64,000 bases of DNA, from positions 2,542,001 to 2,606,000 of the forward strand of contig NZ_CP125655.1 in assembly GCF_030053835.1 (NCBI RefSeq), written 5' to 3'. The stretch's first letter is position 1. Each line of letters begins with the position of its first letter. The DNA is from Cellulomonas sp. ES6. GTDB lineage: Bacteria > Actinomycetota > Actinomycetes > Actinomycetales > Cellulomonadaceae. The notes under the pieces were generated by a model. It searched no databases and was not told the origin of the DNA. It saw only the letters and a list, made by a program, of their open reading frames with translations. The translations under genes and the position numbers were made by a program. Shown here one piece after another: positions 28,584-35,917 of this stretch.

Positions 28584-29216
28584 ATGCCGTGGCTGGAGAT
28601 CATCGGGTGGACCGGGTCGGTCCTCGTCGTCGTGTCCCTCATGCAGGCCCGCGTGCTGCGGTTCCGGTGGATGAACTTCGCCGGCTCCGTGGTCGCCGCC
28701 GGCTACAACGCCGTGGTCGGGATCTGGCCGTTCGCCGCCATGAACGGCGTCATCGCGGTCATCGACGCCTACTGGCTGTGGCGGCTCACCCGCGAGCGGC
28801 ACGACGCGGACGTCTACCAGGTGGTGCCCGTCGGCCCGCGCGACGACTACCTGCGGCACGTGCTCGGCGTGCACGCCGCCGACATCGCCCGGTACTACCC
28901 GTCGTTCGCGCTCGACGACCCGGGCGCGCGGTGGGCGTACCTCGTGCTGCACGGCGACGAGACGGTCGGCGTCGTCGTCGTGCGTGACGCCGGCGAGGGG
29001 GTCGGCGAGGTGCAGCTCGACTACGTGACGCCCCGGTTCCGCGACTTCGCGCCCGGCGAGTTCGTGTACCGCCGCAGCGGGGCGTTCGCGGGCGCTGGCC
29101 TGCGCTCCCTGGTGGTCGTCGACGACGCGCAGGACTCCGGCGACTACCTCCGCCGCGTCGGCTTCACCCAGGAGGCGGGCCGCTGGCGCCGCGAGGTCGC
29201 CCCCGCCACCCCCTGA
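28584..29216 (+). CDS. YgjV-like membrane domain fused to a GNAT-like domain
   Basis: A 210-residue protein in two parts. Residues 1-70 have three short membrane helices with the YgjV/inner-membrane pattern (WTGSVLVVVSLMQARVLRFR, then FAGSVVAAGYNAVVGIWPFA). Residues about 80-200 alternate strands and helices ending GLRSLVVVDDAQDSGDYLRR, resembling an acetyltransferase (GNAT) fold, though no clear Q/RxxGxG/A acetyl-CoA loop is visible, so it may be degenerate. Start ATG at 28584; a -10-like TAGCGT lies six bases before it, suggesting a leaderless transcript. Confidence 0.78.
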   Translation: MPWLEIIGWTGSVLVVVSLMQARVLRFRWMNFAGSVVAAGYNAVVGIWPFAAMNGVIAVIDAYWLWRLTRERHDADVYQVVPVGPRDDYLRHVLGVHAADIARYYPSFALDDPGARWAYLVLHGDETVGVVVVRDAGEGVGEVQLDYVTPRFRDFAPGEFVYRRSGAFAGAGLRSLVVVDDAQDSGDYLRRVGFTQEAGRWRREVAPATP

Positions 29217-29270
29217 CCCCGCCCGCCCCGCCCCGCCCCATCCCGTCCGGCCCCGTCCGGTCCCGTCCGC

Positions 29271-29339
29271 CGAGGTCGGCAGTCCCAGGCGAGGTCGGCA
29301 GCTCCAGGTGCCGACCTCGCACACGAACTGCCGACCTCG
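29271..29339. repeat. Nested palindromes built from four CGAGGTCGGCAG units
   Basis: Two direct copies of CGAGGTCGGCAG (29271-29282 and 29290-29301) are followed by two inverted copies (TGCCGACCTCG at 29309-29319; CTGCCGACCTCG at 29328-29339). The inner pair forms a hairpin and the outer pair can enclose it, giving a cloverless double stem. A run of C-rich 8-base repeats (CCGTCC...) precedes it. It separates the YgjV-GNAT gene from mntH and resembles an extragenic palindromic element or a bidirectional terminator. Confidence 0.85.
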
Positions 29340-29376
29340 CGGGAGGGGGTGGGCGGCGGTCGGGGCGGCGTGTGCC

Positions 29377-29401
29377 TAGGATGAGTTCGGACGTCCGAAC
29401 T
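29377..29401 (+). promoter_or_regulatory. mntH promoter with overlapping 18-bp palindromic operator
   Basis: A TAGGAT -10 hexamer (29377-29382) is followed immediately by AGTTCGGACGTCCGAACT (29384-29401), a perfect 18-bp palindrome that would cover the transcription start. A ribosome binding site GGAGG follows at 29403-29407 before the GTG at 29412. Actinobacterial MntR/DtxR-family sites have comparable TTCGG-CCGAA symmetry, so manganese-dependent repression is a reasonable inference. Confidence 0.7.
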
Positions 29402-29411
29402 TGGAGGTACG

Positions 29412-30650
29412 GTGACCGCCACACAGGATCGCGCCGCGGTGTCGCGCGGGCGCGTGCTGCCGCTGCTGGGCCCGGCGTTCGTCGCCGCGATCGCGTACGT
29501 CGACCCGGGGAACGTCGCCGCGAACCTCACGGCCGGCGCCCGGTACGGCTACCTCCTGCTGTGGGTGCTGGTCGCCGCGAACGCCATGGCCGTGCTGGTG
29601 CAGTACCAGTCGGCGAAGCTCGGCATCGTCACCGGGGAGTCGCTGCCGGGGCTGCTCGGCCGGCGGATGCGACGCGGCCCCCGGCTGGCGTTCTGGGCGC
29701 AGGCGGAGGTCGTGGCCGCCGCGACGGACATCGCCGAGGTCGTGGGCGGCGCCATCGCGCTGCACCTGCTGTTCGGCCTCCCGCTCGTCGCGGGCGGGCT
29801 CGTCGTCGGCGTGGTGTCGATGCTGCTGCTGGCCACGCAGGACCGGTACGGCCAGCGGCGGTTCGAGCGGCTCGTCGTCGCGCTGCTGGTGGTCATCGTC
29901 GTCGGGTTCCTCGGCGGCCTGCTGCTGGGGCCGCCCGACCCCGCGGGCATGCTCGCCGGCCTCGCCCCGCGGTTCGCAGGCACCGACTCGGTGCTCCTGG
30001 CGGCGTCGATGCTGGGCGCCACGGTGATGCCGCACGCGATCTACGTGCACTCGGCGCTGAGCCGGGACCGGTTCGGCCGGACGCCGGCGCCCGAGCTGCG
30101 CGCCGGGCTGCTGCGCGCCACGCGCTGGGACGTGGGCACGGCGCTCGGCGTCGCCGGGACGGTCAACATCGGGCTGCTCCTGCTGGCGGCGGCCAACCTG
30201 CGCGGCGTCGAGGGCACGGACACGATCGAGGGCGCGCACGCGGCGATCAGCGGCGCGCTCGGCGGCGGGGTCGGCGTGGTGTTCGCGGTCGGGCTGCTCG
30301 CCTCGGGCCTCGCCTCGACGTCCGTGGGCTGCTACGCGGGTGCGGCCGTCATGGAGGGCCTCGTCCACCGCCGGGTGCCGCTGCTGCTCCGGCGCGCGAT
30401 CACGCTGGTCCCGGCGCTGGTGCTGCTGGCGCTCGGGGCCGACCCGACGTGGACGCTGGTGGTGAGCCAGGTGGTGCTGTCGTTCGGCATCCCGTTCGCC
30501 GCGGTGCCGCTGGTGCGGCTCAACCGGGACCGGGGGCTGCTGGGCGCGCACGCCAACGGGCCGCGGCTGCAGGCGGTGCTGGTCGTCGTCGTGGCCCTGG
30601 TGGTGGCGCTGAACCTCGCCCTGCTGGTGCTGCTGGCGACGGGGGCCTGA
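29412..30650 (+). CDS. mntH: Nramp-type divalent metal (Mn2+) transporter
   Basis: Proton-coupled metal importer of 412 residues with 11 helices. The TM1 metal motif is DPGN (D31 to N34) and the TM6 motif is A203-T-V-M206 followed by PHAIYVHS, matching the bacterial Mn/Fe selectivity signature that needs the methionine. The Nramp transport signature region GAHAAISGALGG follows. GTG start at 29412 with a GGAGG site five bases upstream. The strong palindrome over its promoter suggests repression by a metal sensor; the sensor gene is not in the window. Confidence 0.92.
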   Translation: MTATQDRAAVSRGRVLPLLGPAFVAAIAYVDPGNVAANLTAGARYGYLLLWVLVAANAMAVLVQYQSAKLGIVTGESLPGLLGRRMRRGPRLAFWAQAEVVAAATDIAEVVGGAIALHLLFGLPLVAGGLVVGVVSMLLLATQDRYGQRRFERLVVALLVVIVVGFLGGLLLGPPDPAGMLAGLAPRFAGTDSVLLAASMLGATVMPHAIYVHSALSRDRFGRTPAPELRAGLLRATRWDVGTALGVAGTVNIGLLLLAAANLRGVEGTDTIEGAHAAISGALGGGVGVVFAVGLLASGLASTSVGCYAGAAVMEGLVHRRVPLLLRRAITLVPALVLLALGADPTWTLVVSQVVLSFGIPFAAVPLVRLNRDRGLLGAHANGPRLQAVLVVVVALVVALNLALLVLLATGA

Positions 30651-30833
30651 GTAGTCGGAGCGCGACTCCCGGAACCGCGCGCGACCTGCGGCGACGCGGC
30701 GACGTCGCCGTTCCCGACCGACCCCGCGGACCCGGTCGGAGGGGCGGACGGGCCCCGGGCGGGTGCCGCGGACGCCGGGCGCGGCGAGATTTTCGGAGCG
30801 GCGGTACGGGAATCTATCCGTAGCGGCGCTACC

Positions 30834-31493
30834 ATGAGCGGCGTGACCAGCGGCGACGGGCGGACCCTGCGGGCCGTGGCGACCCGGGCGCGCGTCACGC
30901 AGGCCGCGACGCGGCTGTTCCTCGCCGACGGCTACGGCCCCACCACCATCACGGCCGTCGGGCGTGCCGCCGGGGTCGGCGTCCAGACCGTCTACTACTC
31001 GTACCCCACCAAGGCGGACATCCTGGTCGGCTGCCTCGACCACGCGGTGGACGGCGCGGACCGCCGGGACGCGCAGCGCGACCTGGCCGACCAGGCCTGG
31101 GTCCGCGCGGTCGTCGCCGAGGCAGACCCGGCGCGGCGCGTGTTCCTGCACGTGCGCGGGTTCGCCGAGCTGCTCGGCAGGGCCGCGGGCGTGCAGGACC
31201 TCGTGCGCTCCGCCGCCCCGGGCGACGCGGTGCTGCGGGACGCGTGGGAGCGCGACGAGACGCGGCGGCGGGCGGTGCACGGCCTGCTGGTCGACGCGCT
31301 GGTGGCCGACGGGTCGCTGCGCCCCGGGCTGGAGCCGCTGCACGCCGTCGACCTGCTCACGCTGCTGCTCGGCCCCGAGCCGTGGAACGCGCTGGTGCGC
31401 CGCGGCGGCTGGAGCGCGCTCGCGTGGGCGCGCTGGGCCCACGGCGCGCTGCTCGCGGACCTCGTGCCCTCCCGGTGGGAACCCGGCGCCTGA
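30834..31493 (+). CDS. TetR family transcriptional regulator
   Basis: A 219-residue TetR-type protein. The helix-turn-helix occupies residues about 18-65 (RVTQAATRLFLADGYGPTTI and VGVQTVYYSYPTKADIL). The C-terminal ligand domain has the TetR_C pattern typical of actinobacterial regulators with HGLLVDALVADGSLRPGL. Its target is not evident; the convergent gene downstream encodes the Cys4 SDR, and mntH lies upstream on the same strand. The region before its ATG contains an imperfect inverted repeat (GCGGTACGG...CCGTAGCGGC) that may be its own operator. Confidence 0.88.
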   Translation: MSGVTSGDGRTLRAVATRARVTQAATRLFLADGYGPTTITAVGRAAGVGVQTVYYSYPTKADILVGCLDHAVDGADRRDAQRDLADQAWVRAVVAEADPARRVFLHVRGFAELLGRAAGVQDLVRSAAPGDAVLRDAWERDETRRRAVHGLLVDALVADGSLRPGLEPLHAVDLLTLLLGPEPWNALVRRGGWSALAWARWAHGALLADLVPSRWEPGA

Positions 31494-31514
31494 CCGCCGC
31501 CGCGCCCCGGGCCC

Positions 31515-33044
31515 TCACCAGGCCGAGCGGGCGTAGTCCTTGAGGAAGCAGCCGTACAGGTCCTCGCCGGCCTCGCCCCGCACGATCGGGTCGTACACCC
31601 GCGCCGCACCGTCCACCAGGTCGAGCGGCGCGTGGAACCCCTCCTCGGCCAGCCGCACCTTCGTGGGGTGCGGCCGCTCGTCGGTGATCCACCCGGTGTC
31701 GACGGCGGTCATGAGGATGCCGTCGGCGAGCATCTCGCCCGCGCTCGTGCGCGTCAGCATGTTGAGCGCGGCCTTGCTCATGTTGGTGTGCGGGTGGCCC
31801 GGGCCCTTGTAGCCCCGGGCGAACACGCCCTCCATCGCGGAGACGTTGACGACGTACGTCCGGCGCGCCGGCGACGCCGCGAGGGCGGGCCGCAGCCGGC
31901 TGATGAGGATGAACGGCGCCGTCTGGTTGCACAGCTGCACCTCGAGCAGCTCCATCGGGTCGACGTCCTCGACCGTCGCGACCCAGGAGTTCGTCTCCGC
32001 GACGTCGGGGATCAGGCCGCCGGCGTCGATCGACGTCCCCGCCACCAGCCGCTCGAGGCTCGCCGCCTCCGCGGTGAGGGACTGCGCGGTCAGCGCCTCC
32101 GCGGCGGCGCGCCCGGCCCGCTCGATCGCCAGGGCCGGGCTGCTCAGCTCGCTGACCGACCCCGCCAGCGCGCGCGGGTGGGCGTCGCTGGTCCGGCCGA
32201 ACGTCGTGATCATCCGCGCGGCGTCGGCGTCCAGCGGGGCGTCCTCGGCCTCGGCGATCCGCGCGTACGCCCCCGGCGACCGCCGCACCGTCTGCGCGGC
32301 GTTGTTGATGAGGACGTCCAGAGCCCCCTGGGCGGCGACGTGGTCGGCGAGCGCGACCACCTGCGCCGGGTCGCGCAGGTCGATGCCCACGACGTGCAGG
32401 CGGTCGATCCAGTCGGCGGAGTCGTCCATCGCGCGGAACCGGCGGACGGCGTCCTGGGGGAACCGGGTGGTGATCGTCAGGTCCGCGCCGTCACGCAGCA
32501 GCCGCAGCGCGATGTACATGCCGATCTTGGCCCGGCCGCCCGTCAGCAGCGCGCGGCGGCCGGTGAGGTCCGTGCGCGCGCCCCGCTTGGCGTGGTGCAG
32601 CGCGGCGCACTCCGGGCAGAGCTGGTGGTAGAACGCGTCGACCACCGTGTAGTCCTGCTTGCAGACGTAGCAGGCGCGCGGCCGCAGCAGCGTCCCGGCG
32701 ATCGCGCCGGTGGCCGACGACGTGATCGGGATGCCGGCGGTCTCGTCGTCGATGCGGCCCGGGCTGCCGGTCGCGGTGGCGGCGACCACGGCGGCGTCGG
32801 CCTCCGCGACCAGGCGGCGCTTCTCCCCGCGGCGGTGCTTCTTCGCGGCCTTGAACATGGCGGACGCGGCGCGCCGGGCGGCGGCGTGCTGCGGGTGCGT
32901 CTGCGGGAGGGCGGCGACCTGGTCGGCCACCCGCAGGAACGTCGCGAACTCCGCGGGGTCGACGCCGGGCACGTCCGCGGCGGGGTCCGTGCCGTCGCCG
33001 GGTGCGTCCGGGTGCTGCGGGGGCGTGGTCGTCTGCGCGCTCAT
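31515..33044 (-). CDS. Atypical SDR protein with N-terminal Cys4 zinc-finger-like domain
   Basis: A 509-residue protein. Residues about 1-120 form a helical N-terminal region. Around residue 125 a CYVC...CPEC pair (C-x2-C-x15-C-x2-C) looks like a zinc-binding treble clef. An SDR-like Rossmann domain follows with LTGGRAKIGMYIALRLLRDG, LINNAAQTV and VVNVSAMEG. The canonical YxxxK is replaced by TNMSK, so the catalytic tyrosine is missing, and the glycine motif reads TGGRAKIG instead of TGxxxGIG. A 60-residue insert (about residues 275-330) interrupts the fold. It may bind a nucleotide without being a normal dehydrogenase. I know of no assigned function for this architecture. ATG at 33044. Confidence 0.82.
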   Translation of the reverse strand: MSAQTTTPPQHPDAPGDGTDPAADVPGVDPAEFATFLRVADQVAALPQTHPQHAAARRAASAMFKAAKKHRRGEKRRLVAEADAAVVAATATGSPGRIDDETAGIPITSSATGAIAGTLLRPRACYVCKQDYTVVDAFYHQLCPECAALHHAKRGARTDLTGRRALLTGGRAKIGMYIALRLLRDGADLTITTRFPQDAVRRFRAMDDSADWIDRLHVVGIDLRDPAQVVALADHVAAQGALDVLINNAAQTVRRSPGAYARIAEAEDAPLDADAARMITTFGRTSDAHPRALAGSVSELSSPALAIERAGRAAAEALTAQSLTAEAASLERLVAGTSIDAGGLIPDVAETNSWVATVEDVDPMELLEVQLCNQTAPFILISRLRPALAASPARRTYVVNVSAMEGVFARGYKGPGHPHTNMSKAALNMLTRTSAGEMLADGILMTAVDTGWITDERPHPTKVRLAEEGFHAPLDLVDGAARVYDPIVRGEAGEDLYGCFLKDYARSAW

Positions 33045-33271
33045 AGCGCCGTCCGTCCTCGGGTGGGGGAAGGGCGCCGCGGTCGCGCGGGGGCCCGGAG
33101 GATCGTACGCGGCGCGCGCTGCCGGCACCCAGACGGGGCCGTCGTGCCGCCGGGGTCCCGACATCGCGGGCACCGGCCGGGGACCGGCGTGACGCGCCGC
33201 CCCCGGGACGGGGGACACTGGGAGGCAGCAACCGTCAGCGCAGCACCACCGCAGCACCACGAGGAGTCACC

Positions 33272-34225
33272 GTGCCCCAGGGAACCGTCCGCTGGTTCGA
33301 CGCCGAGCGAGGGTTCGGTTTCCTCGCCCTCGGCGACGACGCCGAGGACCTCTTCGTCCACGCGTCCGAGATCGTCGGCCAGGACGGCACCCGCTCGCTC
33401 CGCGAGGGCCAGGCCGTGGAGTTCGAGGTCGGCGAGGGCGACCGCGGTCCGCAGGCCCGGCAGGTGCGGGTGACCGGCGACGTCGCGGCCGACGTGGCGC
33501 TCGGGGTGCTGGGCACGGTGGCCTGGTACGAGCCCGCGAAGGGCTACGGGTTCCTCACGCCCGACGGCGGCGACGCGCAGATCTTCGTGCACAGCTCGGC
33601 GATCGTCGGGGGCGGCGTGATCGCGGAGGGCCAGCGCGTCGCGTTCCTCGTCGTCGAGGGGGAGAAGGGGCCGCAGGCCGACCACCTGCTGCCGCTCGGC
33701 GCGGACGCGGCCGCGGGACCGGGCCGCGCCGTGGCGACGGACGACGGCGCCGACGGCACCGTGACCTGGTACGACGCGGGGAAGGGCTTCGGCTTCATCA
33801 CCCCCGACTCCGGGGAGCAGGACGTGTTCGTGCACGCGCGCTCGCTGCACGGCGACCTGACCGAGCTCGTCGAGGGCGACCGGGTGAGCTACCGCGCCTC
33901 GGAGGGCGAGAAGGGCCTGCAGGCCCAGGGCGTCCGGCTGGTCGGCGGCCCGTCCCGAGGCGGCCGCGGCGGGTCGGACCGGCGCGACCCCGGCCGGGGC
34001 CCGGCGCCGGCCCGCGGCCCGCAGCGCGGCGGCCAGGGCGTCGTCGCGCGCTACGACGCGGAGCGCGGCTTCGGGTTCATCACGCCGGACGACGGCGGGC
34101 CGGACCTGTTCGTGCACGTGTCGGTCGTGCGGGACGGCGAGGAGCTCTACGAGGGCGACCGGGTGCGGTACCAGGTGCGCCAGAGCGACCGGGGCCCCCA
34201 GGCGGACCGGGTCGACCTGCTCTGA
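33272..34225 (+). CDS. Protein with four tandem cold-shock domains
   Basis: A 317-residue protein made of four cold-shock domains at residues about 1-68, 78-143, 160-226 and 253-317, joined by short acidic linkers and one Gly/Arg-rich linker ([14 protein letters not shown]) before the last. Each domain has an RNP1-like GFGFL, GYGFL or GFGFI motif and an RNP2-like FVHAS, FVHSS, FVHAR or FVHVS motif, so all four should bind single-stranded RNA or DNA. Ordinary bacterial Csp proteins have a single domain of about 67 residues. The start is GTG; GAGGAG is the binding site. Confidence 0.9.
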   Translation: MPQGTVRWFDAERGFGFLALGDDAEDLFVHASEIVGQDGTRSLREGQAVEFEVGEGDRGPQARQVRVTGDVAADVALGVLGTVAWYEPAKGYGFLTPDGGDAQIFVHSSAIVGGGVIAEGQRVAFLVVEGEKGPQADHLLPLGADAAAGPGRAVATDDGADGTVTWYDAGKGFGFITPDSGEQDVFVHARSLHGDLTELVEGDRVSYRASEGEKGLQAQGVRLVGGPSRGGRGGSDRRDPGRGPAPARGPQRGGQGVVARYDAERGFGFITPDDGGPDLFVHVSVVRDGEELYEGDRVRYQVRQSDRGPQADRVDLL

Positions 34226-34231
34226 CCGGTC

Positions 34232-34264
34232 GGAGGTCACCGGCCCGCCGGGGCGGTGACCTCC
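34232..34264. terminator. Bidirectional terminator between the CSD and XRE genes
   Basis: GGAGGTCACCG (34232-34242) pairs with CGGTGACCTCC (34254-34264), an 11-bp perfect stem. The left arm lies between the two convergent stops and the right arm is inside the last codons of the XRE gene, so the coding end doubles as terminator. Confidence 0.75.
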
Positions 34265-34467
34265 TCGGGCACGTGGCGCAGCAGGTCGCCCGGCTGGCAG
34301 TCGAGCACCGCGCAGAGCGCGTCCAGGGTGCTGAACCGCACGGCCCGGGCGCGGCCGTTCTTGAGCACGGCGAGGTTCGCCGGCGTGATGCCCACCCGGT
34401 CGGCCAGCTCCCCGACGGACATCTTGCGGCGGGCGAGCATGACGTCGACGTCGACCACGATCGGCAT
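34237..34467 (-). CDS. Small XRE-family helix-turn-helix regulator
   Basis: A 76-residue YozG-like DNA-binding protein. One helix-turn-helix spans most of it: MLARRKMSVGELADRVGITP, then NLAVLKNGRARAVRF and a third stretch ending DLLRHVPE. The ATG (34467) overlaps the TGA of the membrane gene by one base (TGATG), so the two are translated together. This DUF2975-XRE pair is widespread; the regulator is thought to control its own operon, and the membrane protein may modulate it. Confidence 0.92.
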   Translation of the reverse strand: MPIVVDVDVMLARRKMSVGELADRVGITPANLAVLKNGRARAVRFSTLDALCAVLDCQPGDLLRHVPEEVTAPAGR

Positions 34468-34964
34468 CAGATGACCTCGTCGAGCTCGGCGCGCAGCGTG
34501 GTGGCGGTGGTGTCGAGCGCGACGGCCTGCGCCAGCAGCGCGCGCATGACGAGGACGACCAGCGCGCCGCCGCCGATGCCGATCGCGACGACGCCGAGGG
34601 CCAGCACGATCCCGGGGGGCACGGCCTCGCCCGGTGCGAGCAGGACGCCGAGCAGCACCACGAGGCCGGCGGCGACGGCCAGGGCGCCGATGACGGCGTC
34701 GACCCAGCGGAACGCCGAGCGGCTGAACACGGTCCCGGTGCGGACCATGGTCAGCAGCCGCCACAGGCAGACGAGCACGACCTCCACCGTGGCGACGCCG
34801 AGCACGCCGATGACGACCACCGGCCAGCGCAGGTGCACGACGTCCGGGCCGCCCTCGGCGATGTCGACGCCGAGCAACGGGATGAGCACGGCCTGGAAGA
34901 ACAGCATCCCGGCGAGCAGCAGGACGATCACCACCCGCAGGAGGCGTCGGACGAGCTGGGGCAT
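34467..34964 (-). CDS. DUF2975 membrane protein
   Basis: A 165-residue protein with four hydrophobic segments (about residues 8-25, 45-65, 88-108 and 118-140), the DUF2975 pattern. Function unknown; it is always linked to a small XRE regulator, as here. The ATG at 34964 follows a GAGAGGAG binding site. The promoter region upstream holds an inverted repeat CTATCG-5-CGATAG, the probable operator for the pair. Confidence 0.88.
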   Translation of the reverse strand: MPQLVRRLLRVVIVLLLAGMLFFQAVLIPLLGVDIAEGGPDVVHLRWPVVVIGVLGVATVEVVLVCLWRLLTMVRTGTVFSRSAFRWVDAVIGALAVAAGLVVLLGVLLAPGEAVPPGIVLALGVVAIGIGGGALVVLVMRALLAQAVALDTTATTLRAELDEVI

Positions 34965-34999
34965 GGCGACTCCTCTCGGTGCCCGACGCGCGTGCCAGG

Positions 35000-35016
35000 C
35001 TATCGACAAACGATAG
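35000..35016 (-). promoter_or_regulatory. Operator CTATCG-N5-CGATAG of the DUF2975-XRE pair
   Basis: CTATCG at 35000-35005 and CGATAG at 35011-35016 form a 6-bp inverted repeat with a five-base spacer, 36 to 52 bases upstream of the DUF2975 start. The AT-rich character (flanked by ATTCGATCG) stands out against the GC-rich background. TATCG half sites are typical for small XRE repressors, so autoregulation is likely. Confidence 0.65.
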
Positions 35017-35130
35017 CATTCGATCGTTGGACGGCGGGGTGGGTGGCCGTGGACGGTGTCGGTGGCCGGGTGTAGACATCGGGTAGCGGCCGGCGAGGGG
35101 CGCGACCGTGCGCGAGCGGAGGGGGACGCG

Positions 35131-35865
35131 GTGGTGACCGAGTTCGTGGACGAGGACCTGCGGGGGGCGCGGTTCGTCCGGAGCACGCTGTCCGGGGCGG
35201 TGCTGCGCGGGGTGGACGTGGACGGGGCCGACCTCGACGCGCCGTGGCTCGGCGAGGGGACGTTCCTCGTCAACGGCGTGGACGTGGCGCCGCTGGTGGA
35301 GGCCGAGCTGGACCGGCGGTTCCCCGGCCGGGCGCTGCGCCAGGCCGAGGACCCCGAGGGGCTGCGTGCCGCCTGGGCGGCGGTCGAGCGGGCGTGGGAC
35401 GGGGCCGTCGAGCGTGCCGCCGCGATGCCGCCCGGCACCGTGGACCTGCAGGTGGACGGCGAGTGGTCGTTCTCCCAGACCCTGCGGCACCTGGTGATGG
35501 CGACCGACACGTGGTTGCGCGGCGCGGTGCTCGGGATCGAGCGGCCGTACCACCCCGTCGGGCAGCCGAACGTCGAGTACGCCACCGACGGCCACGACCC
35601 TGCCGTGTTCTCCGAGGCGTCGCCGACGTTCGAGCGGGTGCTGGCCGTGCGGGCCGAGCGCCAGGCGATGGTCCGCGACCAGCTCGCCTCCGTCACCCCG
35701 GAGGACCTGGCCGGCACGCGGCCGAACCCGTGGGGCCCCGACCACCTCGAGACGGTGCTGTCCTGCCTGCACACGATCCTCGACGAGGAGTGGTCGCACC
35801 TGCGGTTCGCGCTGCGGGACCTGGACGCGCTCGCAGCGCGCCGCACCGACGCCGACCCGGCCTGA
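35131..35865 (+). CDS. DinB-like protein with N-terminal pentapeptide-repeat segment
   Basis: A 244-residue protein. Residues about 5-35 hold roughly four to five pentapeptide-like repeats (DLRGARFVRSTLSGAVLRGV). The rest is a four-helix DinB_2-type bundle: a conserved histidine lies in SFSQTLRHLVMATDTWLR near residue 120 and others near the end (CLHTILDEEWSHLRF), the metal-ligand pattern of the DinB/YfiT metalloenzyme superfamily. Such proteins include thiol-transfer enzymes; the precise reaction is unknown. Start GTG at 35131 (or 35134) after an AGCGGAGGGGG site. Confidence 0.82.
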   Translation: MVTEFVDEDLRGARFVRSTLSGAVLRGVDVDGADLDAPWLGEGTFLVNGVDVAPLVEAELDRRFPGRALRQAEDPEGLRAAWAAVERAWDGAVERAAAMPPGTVDLQVDGEWSFSQTLRHLVMATDTWLRGAVLGIERPYHPVGQPNVEYATDGHDPAVFSEASPTFERVLAVRAERQAMVRDQLASVTPEDLAGTRPNPWGPDHLETVLSCLHTILDEEWSHLRFALRDLDALAARRTDADPA

Positions 35866-35917
35866 CGGCTGGTCCGGACGGGGCGCGGTCGCGCCGGTCC
35901 GGCCTCGTCGTGCGCGG

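Noticed and set aside
23177..29340. Possible CRISPR-like arrays from short GC-rich repeats
   Set aside because: Repeats are either inverted (hairpins), 10- or 20-base tandem units without spacers, or codon repeats. No repeat-spacer pattern and no cas genes.
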